DNA of 64,000 nucleotides from Nonomuraea jiangxiensis (GTDB lineage: Bacteria; Actinomycetota; Actinomycetes; Streptosporangiales; Streptosporangiaceae): positions 1 to 64,000 of the forward strand of contig NZ_FNDJ01000026.1 of the NCBI RefSeq assembly GCF_900099965.1. Reading direction: 5' to 3'. Positions 1-7,942 of this stretch are shown here, piece after piece. The number at the start of each line of letters is the position of its first letter. Positions within the stretch are counted from its first letter, which is position 1. The translations under genes and the position numbers were made by a program. The notes below the pieces were generated by a model. It was not told where the DNA came from. It ran no database searches and saw nothing but the letters and a program-made list of their open reading frames with translations.

Positions 1-146
1 ATCTAAGCGGGAAGCTCGCCTTGAGATGAGGTCTCCCTCCCAGTGATGGGGTAAGGCTCCCGGTAGATGATCGGGTTGATAGGCCGGAGGTGGAAGCGCG
101 GTAACGTGTGGAGCTGACCGGTACTAATAGGCCGAGGACTTGACCA
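1..146 (+). rRNA. rrl: 23S ribosomal RNA, 3' end (partial)
   Basis: This is the tail of the large-subunit rRNA; the rest lies left of the window. The stretch GAGCTGACCGGTACTAATAG followed by GCCGAGGACTTGAC is the conserved 3' terminus of actinobacterial 23S rRNA, and it is followed 70 nt later by a 5S gene in the same direction, as expected for an rrn operon. The exact processed 3' end (about 143-148) is an estimate. Confidence 0.93.
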
Positions 147-219
147 CAAAGCAGACTTTCAAGTTTTTGCTCGCGTCCACTAGGCAATTCTGAGACAGCA
201 AACAGGCTGTTTCGGAGGG

Positions 220-336
220 TTACGGCGGTTATGGCGGGAAGGAAACACCCGGTTACATTCCGAACCCGGAAGTTAAGCTTCTCTGCGCCGATGGTACTGC
301 ACTCGGGAGGGTGTGGGAGAGTAGGTCGCCGCCGGA
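220..336 (+). rRNA. rrf: 5S ribosomal RNA
   Basis: The sequence begins GTTACGGCGGTTATGGCGGG, contains the conserved core CATTCCGAACCCGGAAGTTA and ends GTAGGTCGCCGCCGGA, so the two termini can pair to form helix I. The length of about 117 nt is standard. It lies directly downstream of the 23S end on the same strand. The boundaries are good to within 1-2 nt. Confidence 0.95.
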
Positions 337-346
337 CAATCTTTGT

Positions 347-387
347 GGGGGGTTCGACGTTTCGGGCGTCGGGCCCCCCCTTTTTTT
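347..387 (+). terminator. Intrinsic terminator of the rRNA operon
   Basis: The stem GGGGGGTTCGACG (347-359) pairs with CGTCGGGCCCCCC (367-379) around a short loop and is followed by a run of T residues from 381. It starts about 10 nt after the 5S end, so it closes the rrn operon. Confidence 0.9.
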
Positions 388-435
388 GCGTTGGTGAGGC
401 TTCACGTGTGGTGCGTGGGGCCTTTTTTTGTTTCG

Positions 436-888
436 CTACGGGGTCTGGAGAAGGGGCTCTATGCGGTAGGGGATCTGGGTTGACAGGGCGATCGTGGTGT
501 CGGTGCGCTGTACGGCCGGTGACGCCAGGATGTGGGCGATGATCTCCTGGAGATGGTCGGTGGTGCGGGCCACCACGCGGCACAGCAGGTCGTGCTGGCC
601 GCTCGTGCCGTGGACCTCCAGGATCTGCGGAACGGCGTCGAGTGCCGCCACCGCCTCCGTCAGCCGGCCCTGGGCGATCTGCAGCCAGACGAAGGCCAGG
701 ATGGGGTGGCCGGCGTGGGCGGGGGAGACCGTGGGGCCGAAGTTCTCGATCACTCCTCGGGTCGTCAGTTTCTCCACCCGGGCCTGGACGGTGCCTCTGG
801 CCACGCCGAGCTGGCGGGCCAGTTCGGTCAGGCCGATGCGGGGGTTGGCACGCATGGTCACGAGGAGCCTGGTGTCGAGGTCGTCCAT
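436..888 (-). CDS. Lrp/AsnC family transcriptional regulator
   Basis: The 150-residue protein has the Lrp layout: an N-terminal winged helix-turn-helix (about residues 3-60, with LTELARQLGVARGTVQARV) and a C-terminal RAM/AsnC ligand-binding domain that usually senses an amino acid. It is divergent from the phenylalanine hydroxylase gene, with 128 nt between the starts. Many Lrp proteins control such an adjacent amino acid catabolic gene, so it may regulate phhA in response to an aromatic amino acid. The ligand is inferred only from position. The start ATG gives the normal family length. Confidence 0.9.
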   Translation of the reverse strand: MDDLDTRLLVTMRANPRIGLTELARQLGVARGTVQARVEKLTTRGVIENFGPTVSPAHAGHPILAFVWLQIAQGRLTEAVAALDAVPQILEVHGTSGQHDLLCRVVARTTDHLQEIIAHILASPAVQRTDTTIALSTQIPYRIEPLLQTP

Positions 889-1016
889 TCGGGTAGCTCC
901 GAGGGTTGTGCGATCCGCTCAAGAAACGGGGGTTCGGGGATGCGGAATCTAGCGTATCGCGCAGTGGAATTGGGCACTCTTGCCAGGTGAAGCCGGGGTT
1001 TGGTGTCATCTGAGAC

Positions 1017-1904
1017 ATGTTTGAGGAAGCACAGTACTTCGCCCCAGTTGCCGCCCAAAAGGATGGGTCGGTGGTGGTGGAGCTGTCCGCGTCCCATCCG
1101 GGGTTCGCGGATCCGGTGTACCGGGAGCGGCGGAACGCGATCGCGCGGTTGGCGCTGGACTATCAGCCGGGGACGCCCATTCCCGCGGCCGAGTACACCG
1201 AGCAGGAACACGCGGTGTGGGCGATGGTCACCAGGGAACTGGCGGTCAAGCACCAGAAGTACGCCACCGCCGAATACCTGGCCGGCGCGGCTCGGCTGGG
1301 GCTGCCGCAGGACCGGATTCCGCAGCTTGAGGAGGTTTCCGAGCTGCTGGAGCCGCTGACCGGGTTCCGCTATCGGCCGGCGGCGGGGCTGGTGCCGTTG
1401 CGGGAGTTCTACGGGGTGCTCGCGGATGGGTTCTTCTATTCGACACAGTACGTCCGGCACCACTCCGTGCCCTTCTACACGCCCGAGCCCGACGTCATCC
1501 ACGAGGTGATCGGGCATGCCAACGCCCTGGCGCATCCCCGGTACGCCGCCCTCTACCGCCTGGCCGGGCAGGCCGCGCGGCGGGTCGAGGGGGAGCAGGC
1601 GCTGGAGTTCGTGTCGAAGGTGTTCTGGTTCACGATGGAGTTCGGGGTGATGGCCGAGGGGCATGAGCTCAAGGCGTACGGGGCGGGGATTTTGTCGTCG
1701 TACGGGGAGATCGAGGAGTTTCGCGGCATGGACATCAGGCCGTTGGACCTGGCGGCCATGGGGGCGACCGAGTACGACATCACGAAATACCAGGACGTGC
1801 TGTTCCGGGCCGAGTCGCTGCAGCACCTGGAAGATGTCGTGGGAGGCTTCTGGGACTCCTGTGACGACGATGCGGTAGCGAGACTCCTGGCTACTGGTGT
1901 CTAG
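1017..1904 (+). CDS. phhA: Phenylalanine 4-monooxygenase (non-haem iron, tetrahydropterin-dependent)
   Basis: This 295-residue single-domain enzyme hydroxylates phenylalanine to tyrosine with O2 and a reduced pterin. The biopterin-dependent aromatic hydroxylase signature PEPDVIHEVIGH supplies iron ligands His162 and His167, and FTMEFGV supplies the third ligand, Glu208. It lacks the N-terminal ACT regulatory domain of animal enzymes, as is usual for bacteria. It lies divergent from an Lrp-type regulator that may control it. The start ATG has only a weak ribosome site, but homology begins within the first residues. Confidence 0.93.
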   Translation: MFEEAQYFAPVAAQKDGSVVVELSASHPGFADPVYRERRNAIARLALDYQPGTPIPAAEYTEQEHAVWAMVTRELAVKHQKYATAEYLAGAARLGLPQDRIPQLEEVSELLEPLTGFRYRPAAGLVPLREFYGVLADGFFYSTQYVRHHSVPFYTPEPDVIHEVIGHANALAHPRYAALYRLAGQAARRVEGEQALEFVSKVFWFTMEFGVMAEGHELKAYGAGILSSYGEIEEFRGMDIRPLDLAAMGATEYDITKYQDVLFRAESLQHLEDVVGGFWDSCDDDAVARLLATGV

Positions 1905-1937
1905 CGATGTGTCAGGAGTTTTCGTGATAATGCTCGG

Positions 1938-2888
1938 GTGACCGGGGGCAGGCGGAAGGCGACACCGCGGTTGGCCGTCGCGCTCGCCCTGCTCCTGCCA
2001 CTCGTGGTGCCCCCTCCGAACGTCCCTGAGGCGTCGTACGCGGCCCTTCCCGTCTCGGGTGGTCTGGGACAAGTGGACAGGGCATCTGGGGCGCAAGAGG
2101 CGATTCTGGGGCGTATCGAGTCGAGCGTGGAGGTGGAGAACCTCCCCCCGATCCCGGCCAAGGAGATCGGCAAGCGGCTCGACCGGTATCTGGCGGGCCG
2201 TCCGGGGCCGGTCAGCGCCATGGTCAAGGATCTGGCGACCGGACGGGTCTATCGCTACCACCCGGGCGAACGCATGATCACGGCCAGCTCTGCCAAGGTG
2301 CAGATCCTGCTGGCGCTGTTGCTCAGGACCCCGTGGAAGAAGTTACCGAAGGCCGTCAGGCACGATGCCGAGCAGATGATCCGCTACAGCGACAATCACG
2401 CCGCCGACCGGCTCTGGTTGCGGATCGGTGGCGCGACCGGGTTCACCGAGGCGGGCAGGCGGTTCGGGCTCAAGCACACGCACGGCGTGCCCGGCAGCTG
2501 CGTGGACCTGTACTGCTGGGGCATCACCCGCACGTCCGCCGAGGACCAGGTCCGTCTCATGCAGGCCCTCGTCTCCAGGAAGAGCCCGCTCTCGAAGAAG
2601 GAGCGCGACCAGGTGCTCAGGCTCATGGGCACGGTCGTCGACGGGCAGGACTGGGGCGTCAGCGCCGCGGCGTGCGGGGGCGACCGGGTGGCTCTGAAGA
2701 ACGGCTGGCTCAAGCGGGTGTCGAACAAGCTCTGGGCGACGATCAGCGTGGGCCTGGTCCGGAGTGACGGCCACGACTACGCCATTGCCGTACTCACTGA
2801 GGGCAGTCCCGAGGTGGGGTACGGCATAGCGACCGTCGAAGGCGTAGTGCAGAGAATTATGCAGTCGTTCCGGAAATGCCGGGCGTGA
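1938..2888 (+). CDS. Secreted serine hydrolase of the class A beta-lactamase / penicillin-binding fold
   Basis: The 316-residue product starts at a GTG and has a hydrophobic N-terminal segment (about residues 11-26) suggesting export. The three motifs of the serine beta-lactamase-like superfamily are in order: SSAK (Ser117-Lys120, SxxK), SDN (151-153) and KNGW (254-257, in the place of KTG). The Thr-to-Asn change in the third motif and the absence of a clear Glu166 loop argue against a typical resistance beta-lactamase; a peptidoglycan-related or unknown hydrolase is more likely. The last 32 nt overlap the convergent response-regulator gene, and 33 nt separate it from phhA. Confidence 0.8.
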   Translation: MTGGRRKATPRLAVALALLLPLVVPPPNVPEASYAALPVSGGLGQVDRASGAQEAILGRIESSVEVENLPPIPAKEIGKRLDRYLAGRPGPVSAMVKDLATGRVYRYHPGERMITASSAKVQILLALLLRTPWKKLPKAVRHDAEQMIRYSDNHAADRLWLRIGGATGFTEAGRRFGLKHTHGVPGSCVDLYCWGITRTSAEDQVRLMQALVSRKSPLSKKERDQVLRLMGTVVDGQDWGVSAAACGGDRVALKNGWLKRVSNKLWATISVGLVRSDGHDYAIAVLTEGSPEVGYGIATVEGVVQRIMQSFRKCRA

Positions 2889-3582
2889 CGAGCCGGTAGC
2901 CCACCCCGCGTACGGTCTGGATGAGCTGGTCGTCCTCGTCGCCCAGCCGCGCCCGCAGGCGCTTGACGTGTACGGCGATCGTGTTCGTCGAAGTGGTGGC
3001 CGCGGCGTGCCACACGTGGCGCATGATCTGCTCCCGGGTGACCGTGCGGTCGGCGTTGCGCATCAGGTACTGCAGCAGCTCGAACTCGCGCAGCGGTAGG
3101 TGCACCGCCCGGCCGCCGACGCGTACCTGGTAGGCCTGTACGTCCAGCTCGACCCCGCCGACGGCCAGGATCTTGCGGGACTCGGGCGAGGCCGCCTGGA
3201 TGAACGGCAGCAGCTCGGCAATCCGGTAGGGCCGGGCCACGCAGGCCGCCGCGCCCGCGGCGAGCGCGCGTACCGCCTGCTCGGCGTGGCCCTCGCCGAC
3301 GCCGAGCAGCACGGGCACGGCTCTGGCCAGGCGTACCGCGCGGACGAACTCCACCGCGTCGATGACCGGTAGCGAGGCCGAGACGAGCACCACGTCCGGT
3401 TGTATGGCGCCCGCCTGCAGCAGCCCTTGAGCTCCATCGGGAACGCCGGTGACGGCCACCCCCTCACGTTCGAGGGCAGTGGCCAGTTCTTCCACGACAG
3501 TGCCGTCGGGGTCGGCGATGAGCAGTACGGGCTTGGTCCTCGTGTCCCCGTTCATCGTGGATGCCGCCTGCTGTCGCGTCAT
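2857..3582 (-). CDS. Winged-helix (OmpR/PhoB-type) response regulator with degenerate receiver
   Basis: The 241-residue protein has a receiver-like domain (about 18-130) and an OmpR-type DNA-binding winged helix (about 138-235, LREFELLQYLMRNADRTVTR and VRGVGYRLV). The receiver lacks the usual phosphorylation machinery: the Asp at the end of beta-3 is Ser68 (PDVVLVSASLP), the conserved Lys is Arg117, and the Thr/Ser switch is not evident. Its start codon overlaps the pstB stop (TGATG), so it is the last, coupled gene of the pst operon. A role in phosphate control is inferred from this position. No histidine kinase is nearby. Met10 is an alternative start. Confidence 0.88.
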   Translation of the reverse strand: MTRQQAASTMNGDTRTKPVLLIADPDGTVVEELATALEREGVAVTGVPDGAQGLLQAGAIQPDVVLVSASLPVIDAVEFVRAVRLARAVPVLLGVGEGHAEQAVRALAAGAAACVARPYRIAELLPFIQAASPESRKILAVGGVELDVQAYQVRVGGRAVHLPLREFELLQYLMRNADRTVTREQIMRHVWHAAATTSTNTIAVHVKRLRARLGDEDDQLIQTVRGVGYRLVTPGISGTTA

Positions 3583-4358
3583 CAGCCGAAGCGCCCCGTG
3601 ATGTAGTCCTCTGTCGCCTTCTGAGTTGGATTGGTGAACATGCGGGAGGTCTCGTCCATCTCGATGACCTTGCCGGGTTTGCCCTGCTCGGCCAGGTTGA
3701 AGAACGCCGTCCTGTCGCTGACCCGGGCGGCCTGCTGCATGTTGTGGGTGACGATGACGATCGTGTACTCGTCCTTCAGCTTGGCCATCAGGTCCTCGAT
3801 GGCCAGCGTGGAGATCGGGTCGAGCGCCGAGCAGGGCTCGTCCATCAGCAGGACCTGCGGCTTGACCGCGATGGCCCGGGCGATGCAGAGCCGCTGCTGC
3901 TGACCGCCGGACAGGCCCGCGCCGGGCTTGTTGAGGCGGTCCTTGACCTCGTTCCAGAGGTTGGCGCCCTTGAGCGACTCCTCCACGATCCCGTCGAGCT
4001 TCGACTTGCTCAGGCGGCCGTTGAGCCGGAGCCCGGCGGCCACGTTCTCGTAGATCGACATCGTGGGGAACGGGTTGGGGCGCTGGAAGACCATGCCGAT
4101 CATGCGCCGGACGGAGACGGGCTCGACGTTGGGGGCGTACAGGTCATCGCCGTCGAGCAGCACCTTGCCCTCCACGCGAGCACCGGGGATGACCTCGTGC
4201 ATGCGGTTGAGCGTGCGCAGGAAGGTCGATTTGCCGCATCCGGATGGCCCGATGAACGCGGTGATCGAGCGGGGCTCGATGGTCATCGACACGTCCTCGA
4301 TCGCCTTGTGCGACCCGTAGTACGCGTCGAGACCCGAGACCTGGATCTGCTTGGACAT
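3582..4358 (-). CDS. pstB: Phosphate ABC transporter ATP-binding protein PstB
   Basis: The 258-residue ATPase drives high-affinity phosphate import through PstC/PstA. Walker A GPSGCGKST lies at 37-45, followed by the signature LSGGQQQRLCIARA, Walker B LLMDEP and the H-loop VTHNMQQ. The RPNPFPTMSIYENV segment after the Q-loop and the C-terminal FTNPTQKATEDYITGRFG are typical of PstB. It follows pstA by 15 nt and shares one base with the downstream response-regulator start. No phoU gene is present in the window. Confidence 0.97.
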   Translation of the reverse strand: MSKQIQVSGLDAYYGSHKAIEDVSMTIEPRSITAFIGPSGCGKSTFLRTLNRMHEVIPGARVEGKVLLDGDDLYAPNVEPVSVRRMIGMVFQRPNPFPTMSIYENVAAGLRLNGRLSKSKLDGIVEESLKGANLWNEVKDRLNKPGAGLSGGQQQRLCIARAIAVKPQVLLMDEPCSALDPISTLAIEDLMAKLKDEYTIVIVTHNMQQAARVSDRTAFFNLAEQGKPGKVIEMDETSRMFTNPTQKATEDYITGRFG

Positions 4359-4373
4359 TGTGGCGTTTACCCC

Positions 4374-5258
4374 CTATCGGCCCCTGGCAGGCGCGCGCCA
4401 CCAGGCGATCAGGCGCGCTACCAGGTTGAGCAGCATGACGATCAGGATGAGCGTGAGGGCACCGGTCCACGCCCGGTCGACGGCGGTGTCGTTGGGCCGG
4501 GCCGCCTGGTCGAAGACGAAGAGCGGCAGGCCCATCTGCGGCCCGTTGAACGGGTCGTTGTTGATGGAGTTGGTGAAGAACACCGTCATCAGCAGCGGCG
4601 CGGTCTCGCCGGCGACTCTGGCGACGGCCAGCATGACGCCGGTGACGATGCCGGTGAACGCCGTCGGCAGCACGACCTTGAGGATCGTGCGCCACTTGGA
4701 CACGCCCAGCGCGTACGAGGCTTCGCGTAGGTCGTTGGGCACCAGCCGGAGCATTTCCTCGGCCGATCTGACCACGGTCGGCATCATCAGGATGGCCAGC
4801 GCGAGCGCGCCCGCCCAGCCGGAGAACTGGGCGCCCAGGAACAGGATCCAGAACGCGAAGATGAACAGGCCCGCAACGACGGAAGGGACGCCGGTCATGA
4901 CGTCCACGAAGAAGCTGATGGCGCGGCTCAGCCGGCCGCCCTGGCCGTATTCGACCAGGTAGATCGCGGTGAACAGGCCGATCGGGACCGAGATGACGGA
5001 AGCGAGCAGGACCTGTTCCAGGGTGCCGATGATCGCGTGGTAGGCGCCGCCGCCGGCGTCCCTGGCGCCGATGCCGCGCATGGAGTGGGTCAGGAACTCC
5101 AGGTCCAGGCGGGCCACGCCGTTGGAGATGACCAGCCAGAGCACGGAGACGAGGGGCACCACGGCGAGTGCGAAGGCCAGGTAGACCAGGGCCTTGACGA
5201 AGAGGTCCTTGAACCTGCGGCCCGCCGAGATGTGCTGGATACCTGTCGTCGTTGTCAT
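4374..5258 (-). CDS. pstA: Phosphate ABC transporter permease PstA
   Basis: The 294-residue membrane protein is one half of the phosphate channel. It has about six hydrophobic segments and the binding-protein-dependent transport EAA loop (EASYALGVSKWRTILKVVLP), which contacts PstB. The PstA type is recognised from GVPSVVAGLFIFAFWI and VARVAGETAPLL. Its start overlaps the pstC stop by 4 nt (ATGA), so translation of the two subunits is probably coupled. Confidence 0.96.
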   Translation of the reverse strand: MTTTTGIQHISAGRRFKDLFVKALVYLAFALAVVPLVSVLWLVISNGVARLDLEFLTHSMRGIGARDAGGGAYHAIIGTLEQVLLASVISVPIGLFTAIYLVEYGQGGRLSRAISFFVDVMTGVPSVVAGLFIFAFWILFLGAQFSGWAGALALAILMMPTVVRSAEEMLRLVPNDLREASYALGVSKWRTILKVVLPTAFTGIVTGVMLAVARVAGETAPLLMTVFFTNSINNDPFNGPQMGLPLFVFDQAARPNDTAVDRAWTGALTLILIVMLLNLVARLIAWWRAPARGR

Positions 5259-6235
5259 GCGCCGACCCTCGCGTATTCCTTACGGCGGTTGATGACGAAA
5301 CGGGCACCCATGTTGACCAGCAAGGTGATGACGAACAGCACCAGACCGGAGGCGATCAGGGCGCCGCGGCCGATGTCGTTGGCCTCGCCGAAGCCGTTGG
5401 CGATGTTGGCGGCGATGCTGTTGGCGTGCGGGGTGAGGATCTGGAAGGAGATGTCGAAGGTCGCGGGGAAGATGAGCGCGACCGCGATGGTCTCGCCCAT
5501 GGCCCGGCCGAGGCCGAGCATCGCGGCGCTGATCACGCCCGGGCGGCCGAACGGCAGGACCGCCATCCTGATCATTTCCCAGCGGGTGGCGCCGAGTGCC
5601 AGTGCCGCTTCCTCGTTCATCTTCGGTGCCTGCAGGAAGACCTCGCGGGAGATGGCCGCGATGATCGGCAGGATCATGATCGCCAGGACGACGGCGCCCG
5701 CGAACATGGTCTTGCCGCCGATGATGCCCTCGCCGGCGAAGAGCGGGAACCAGCCGAGGTGCTCGTTCAGCCACTGTGACGGCGTGCGCAGCAGCGGCAC
5801 CAGGAACGTCACGCCCCACAGGCCGTAGACCACGCTGGGGACGGCGGCGAGCAGGTCGATCAGGTAGCCGAGCGGCGCGGCCAACCGGCGGGGTGCGTAG
5901 TGGGAGATGAACAGCGCGACGCCGACCGCGATCGGGGTGGCGATGACCAGGGCGAGTGCAGAGCTGAGCACGGTGCCGAAGGCGAGAGCCCCGATGCCGA
6001 ACACCTTGCTGCTGTTGGGCTCCCAGACCAGGTCGCCGAAGAAGTTACCCTCGTTCGCCCGCAGGGCGGGGATGGCCTCGCTGATGAGGAACACGGCGAT
6101 GGCCGCCATGATCGCCAGCAGGACGACACCCGCCGCGGTGGAGAGAAACCGGAACAGCCCTTCTCCATGGGTGCGCCGCGAGGCGGACCGGCTCATGGCC
6201 GGCCCGCCGTCACGGGTCTTGGTATTGGTCGCCAT
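5255..6235 (-). CDS. pstC: Phosphate ABC transporter permease PstC
   Basis: The 326-residue inner-membrane permease is the partner of PstA. Hydrophobic segments begin at about residue 30, the EAA loop reads EEAALALGATRWEMIRMAVL, and AVPSVVYGLWG and GRAMGETIAVALI are PstC hallmarks. It starts 6 nt after the pstS stop and overlaps pstA by 4 nt, so pstS-C-A-B-regulator forms one operon. The first 25 residues are polar and variable; Met14 is an alternative start. Confidence 0.96.
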   Translation of the reverse strand: MATNTKTRDGGPAMSRSASRRTHGEGLFRFLSTAAGVVLLAIMAAIAVFLISEAIPALRANEGNFFGDLVWEPNSSKVFGIGALAFGTVLSSALALVIATPIAVGVALFISHYAPRRLAAPLGYLIDLLAAVPSVVYGLWGVTFLVPLLRTPSQWLNEHLGWFPLFAGEGIIGGKTMFAGAVVLAIMILPIIAAISREVFLQAPKMNEEAALALGATRWEMIRMAVLPFGRPGVISAAMLGLGRAMGETIAVALIFPATFDISFQILTPHANSIAANIANGFGEANDIGRGALIASGLVLFVITLLVNMGARFVINRRKEYARVGA

Positions 6236-6241
6236 CAGTCG

Positions 6242-7348
6242 TTAGGAGATCGCCTCGACCGCGGAACGGACCTTGGTGAGCAGGGCGCCCGACAGCGGGG
6301 CGTAGCCGAGCTGCCCCAGAGCCGCCTGACCCTCGTCGCTCGCGGTGTAGGTGAGGAAGGACTTGACCAGCTTGGACTCCTCGGCCGACAGGCCCTTCTC
6401 ACAGGTGATCTCGTAGGTCACCAGGACGATCGGGTAGGCGCCCGCGGTCTTGGTGGCGTAGTCGATCGACAGGGCCAGGTCGTTGCCGGTGCCCTTGATC
6501 TCGGCGGTCTCGACGGTCTTGGCCGCGCTCTCGGGGGTCAGCTCGACGAACTCGCCGGCGCCGTTGGCCACCTTGGCCTTCTGCAGCGAGGAGTTCTCGG
6601 CGTAGGAGAGCTCGACGTAGCTGATCGCGCCCTCGGTGTCCTTCACCGAGGAGGCGATGCCGTCGGAGCCCTTGGAGCCCTGGCCCTTGGCCTCGGCCGG
6701 CCAGGCCTTGGCGGGCTCGTAGGGCCACTCGGCGGTGGCCTTGAGGAACTTGGTGAAGTTGTCGCTGGTGCCCGACTCGTCCGAGCGGTGGAACGCCTGG
6801 ATCGGCACGGACGGCAGCGTCGCGTTCGGGTTGTCGGCCTTGATCGCGGCGTCGTCCCACTTGGTGATCTGGCTGTTGAAGATGCCGCCGAGCGTCTTGG
6901 GCGACAGCTGCAGGCCGTCGACACCGGGCAGGTTGTAGACGACGGCGACCGGGCCGGTCACCATCGGGATGTTGATCGCCTTGCCGGTCTTGCACCGGGC
7001 GTCGGCCTGGGCCGGCTCGTCGTCCTTGAGCGCCGAGTCGGAGCCGGCGAAGGCGATCGTGCCCTGAATGAACGACTGCACACCCGCGCCCGAGCCGCTG
7101 GGCTGGTAGTTCAGCGTGACACCGGGGTTGGTGGCCGTGAAGTTCTTCGTCCACTCGGTGATCGCGTTGGCCTGGGCAGAGGAGCCCGCGGCGTTGATCG
7201 TGCCACTCAGACCCGCGTCGCTGCCCGCGGAGGCGGTGGCGGAGGTCGTAGTGCCGCTGCCCGCAGGCGCGTTGTCATCAGTGCCGCACGCAGCGAGCGA
7301 GAGCGCGCCGACAACGGCGACGGCGGCGAGCCGGCTTGCATACTTCAC
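6242..7348 (-). CDS. pstS: Phosphate-binding lipoprotein PstS
   Basis: The 368-residue protein is the extracellular phosphate receptor of the Pst system. It has a lipoprotein signal with lipobox SLAAC (Cys21), a Ser/Thr/Ala-rich linker and the PstS fold. Phosphate-contact motifs such as GSGAGVQSF and SDESGTSDNFTKFL are visible. It is first in the operon, behind a PHO-box-like pair of direct repeats (7419-7440), which fits induction under phosphate limitation. Confidence 0.97.
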   Translation of the reverse strand: MKYASRLAAVAVVGALSLAACGTDDNAPAGSGTTTSATASAGSDAGLSGTINAAGSSAQANAITEWTKNFTATNPGVTLNYQPSGSGAGVQSFIQGTIAFAGSDSALKDDEPAQADARCKTGKAINIPMVTGPVAVVYNLPGVDGLQLSPKTLGGIFNSQITKWDDAAIKADNPNATLPSVPIQAFHRSDESGTSDNFTKFLKATAEWPYEPAKAWPAEAKGQGSKGSDGIASSVKDTEGAISYVELSYAENSSLQKAKVANGAGEFVELTPESAAKTVETAEIKGTGNDLALSIDYATKTAGAYPIVLVTYEITCEKGLSAEESKLVKSFLTYTASDEGQAALGQLGYAPLSGALLTKVRSAVEAIS

Positions 7349-7418
7349 GGTTTGGGTCCTCCCACTTGGTCCTTAGTCGCCATGAAGCTATGCAGCCAAG
7401 GTGACCCGGACCCCCCAC

Positions 7419-7440
7419 CAGGGGTGAACGTTCGGTGAAC
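7419..7440 (-). promoter_or_regulatory. PHO box (two direct-repeat units) upstream of pstS
   Basis: Read on the minus strand there are two adjacent 11-nt units, GTTCACCGAAC and GTTCACCCCTG. Each starts with the GTTCACC core known for PhoP-binding direct-repeat units in Streptomyces. The pair lies about 70-90 nt upstream of the pstS start and in the same orientation. A third, looser unit (GGTCACC, 7400-7406 on the minus strand) lies closer to the gene. Binding by a PhoP orthologue is inferred from the motif. Confidence 0.8.
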
Positions 7441-7456
7441 GCGCCAGGTCGCCCCC

Positions 7457-7942
7457 ATGATGGGTGGTATGACTTATCGCGTATGCCTTGTGTGCATGGG
7501 CAACATCTGCCGATCGCCGATGGCGGAGGTCGTCCTCCGCCGCACACTCACGGAGCGTGGCCTGGGAGAACAGGTCACGGTCGACAGCGCGGGAACGGGC
7601 GGCTGGCACGTCGGGGATCCCATGGACGAGCGGGCACTCGCCATTCTGGCCCAGAACGGTTACGACGGGGCCGCGCACCAGGCCCGGCAGTTCACCGGGG
7701 ATTGGTTCAGCCGTTACGATCTGGTCCTCGCCATGGACCGTGACAATCTCGTGACCCTGCGCCGGATGGCGCCCGCGGACGTGGAGGTGCGGTTGTTCCG
7801 CTCGTTCGATCCGGCGGCGCCGCCCGACGCCGAGGTGCCCGATCCGTACTACGGGGGGCGCGAGGGGTTCGAGGAGGTGCTCGCCCTGGTCGAGGCGGCC
7901 TCCGAGGGGGTGGCCAAGCACATTGCCGATGAGATCGGCTAG
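7457..7942 (+). CDS. Low-molecular-weight protein-tyrosine phosphatase
   Basis: The product (157-161 residues) carries the LMW-PTP P-loop C-x5-R-S near its start (VCMGNICRSP) and the general-acid region DPYYGGREGFEEVL, where the DPYY Asp protonates the leaving group. It removes phosphate from tyrosine on proteins; the substrate is unknown. ATG codons at 7457, 7460 and 7469 are all possible starts, none with a strong ribosome site. The 3' end overlaps the following kinase-like gene, which suggests joint expression. It is divergent from pstS and shares the intergenic region with the PHO box. Confidence 0.92.
   Translation: MMGGMTYRVCLVCMGNICRSPMAEVVLRRTLTERGLGEQVTVDSAGTGGWHVGDPMDERALAILAQNGYDGAAHQARQFTGDWFSRYDLVLAMDRDNLVTLRRMAPADVEVRLFRSFDPAAPPDAEVPDPYYGGREGFEEVLALVEAASEGVAKHIADEIG

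Noticed and set aside
1938..2888. Annotation of the serine hydrolase as a resistance beta-lactamase
   Set aside because: KNGW replaces KTG and no clear general-base Glu loop is visible; a broader fold-level name is safer.
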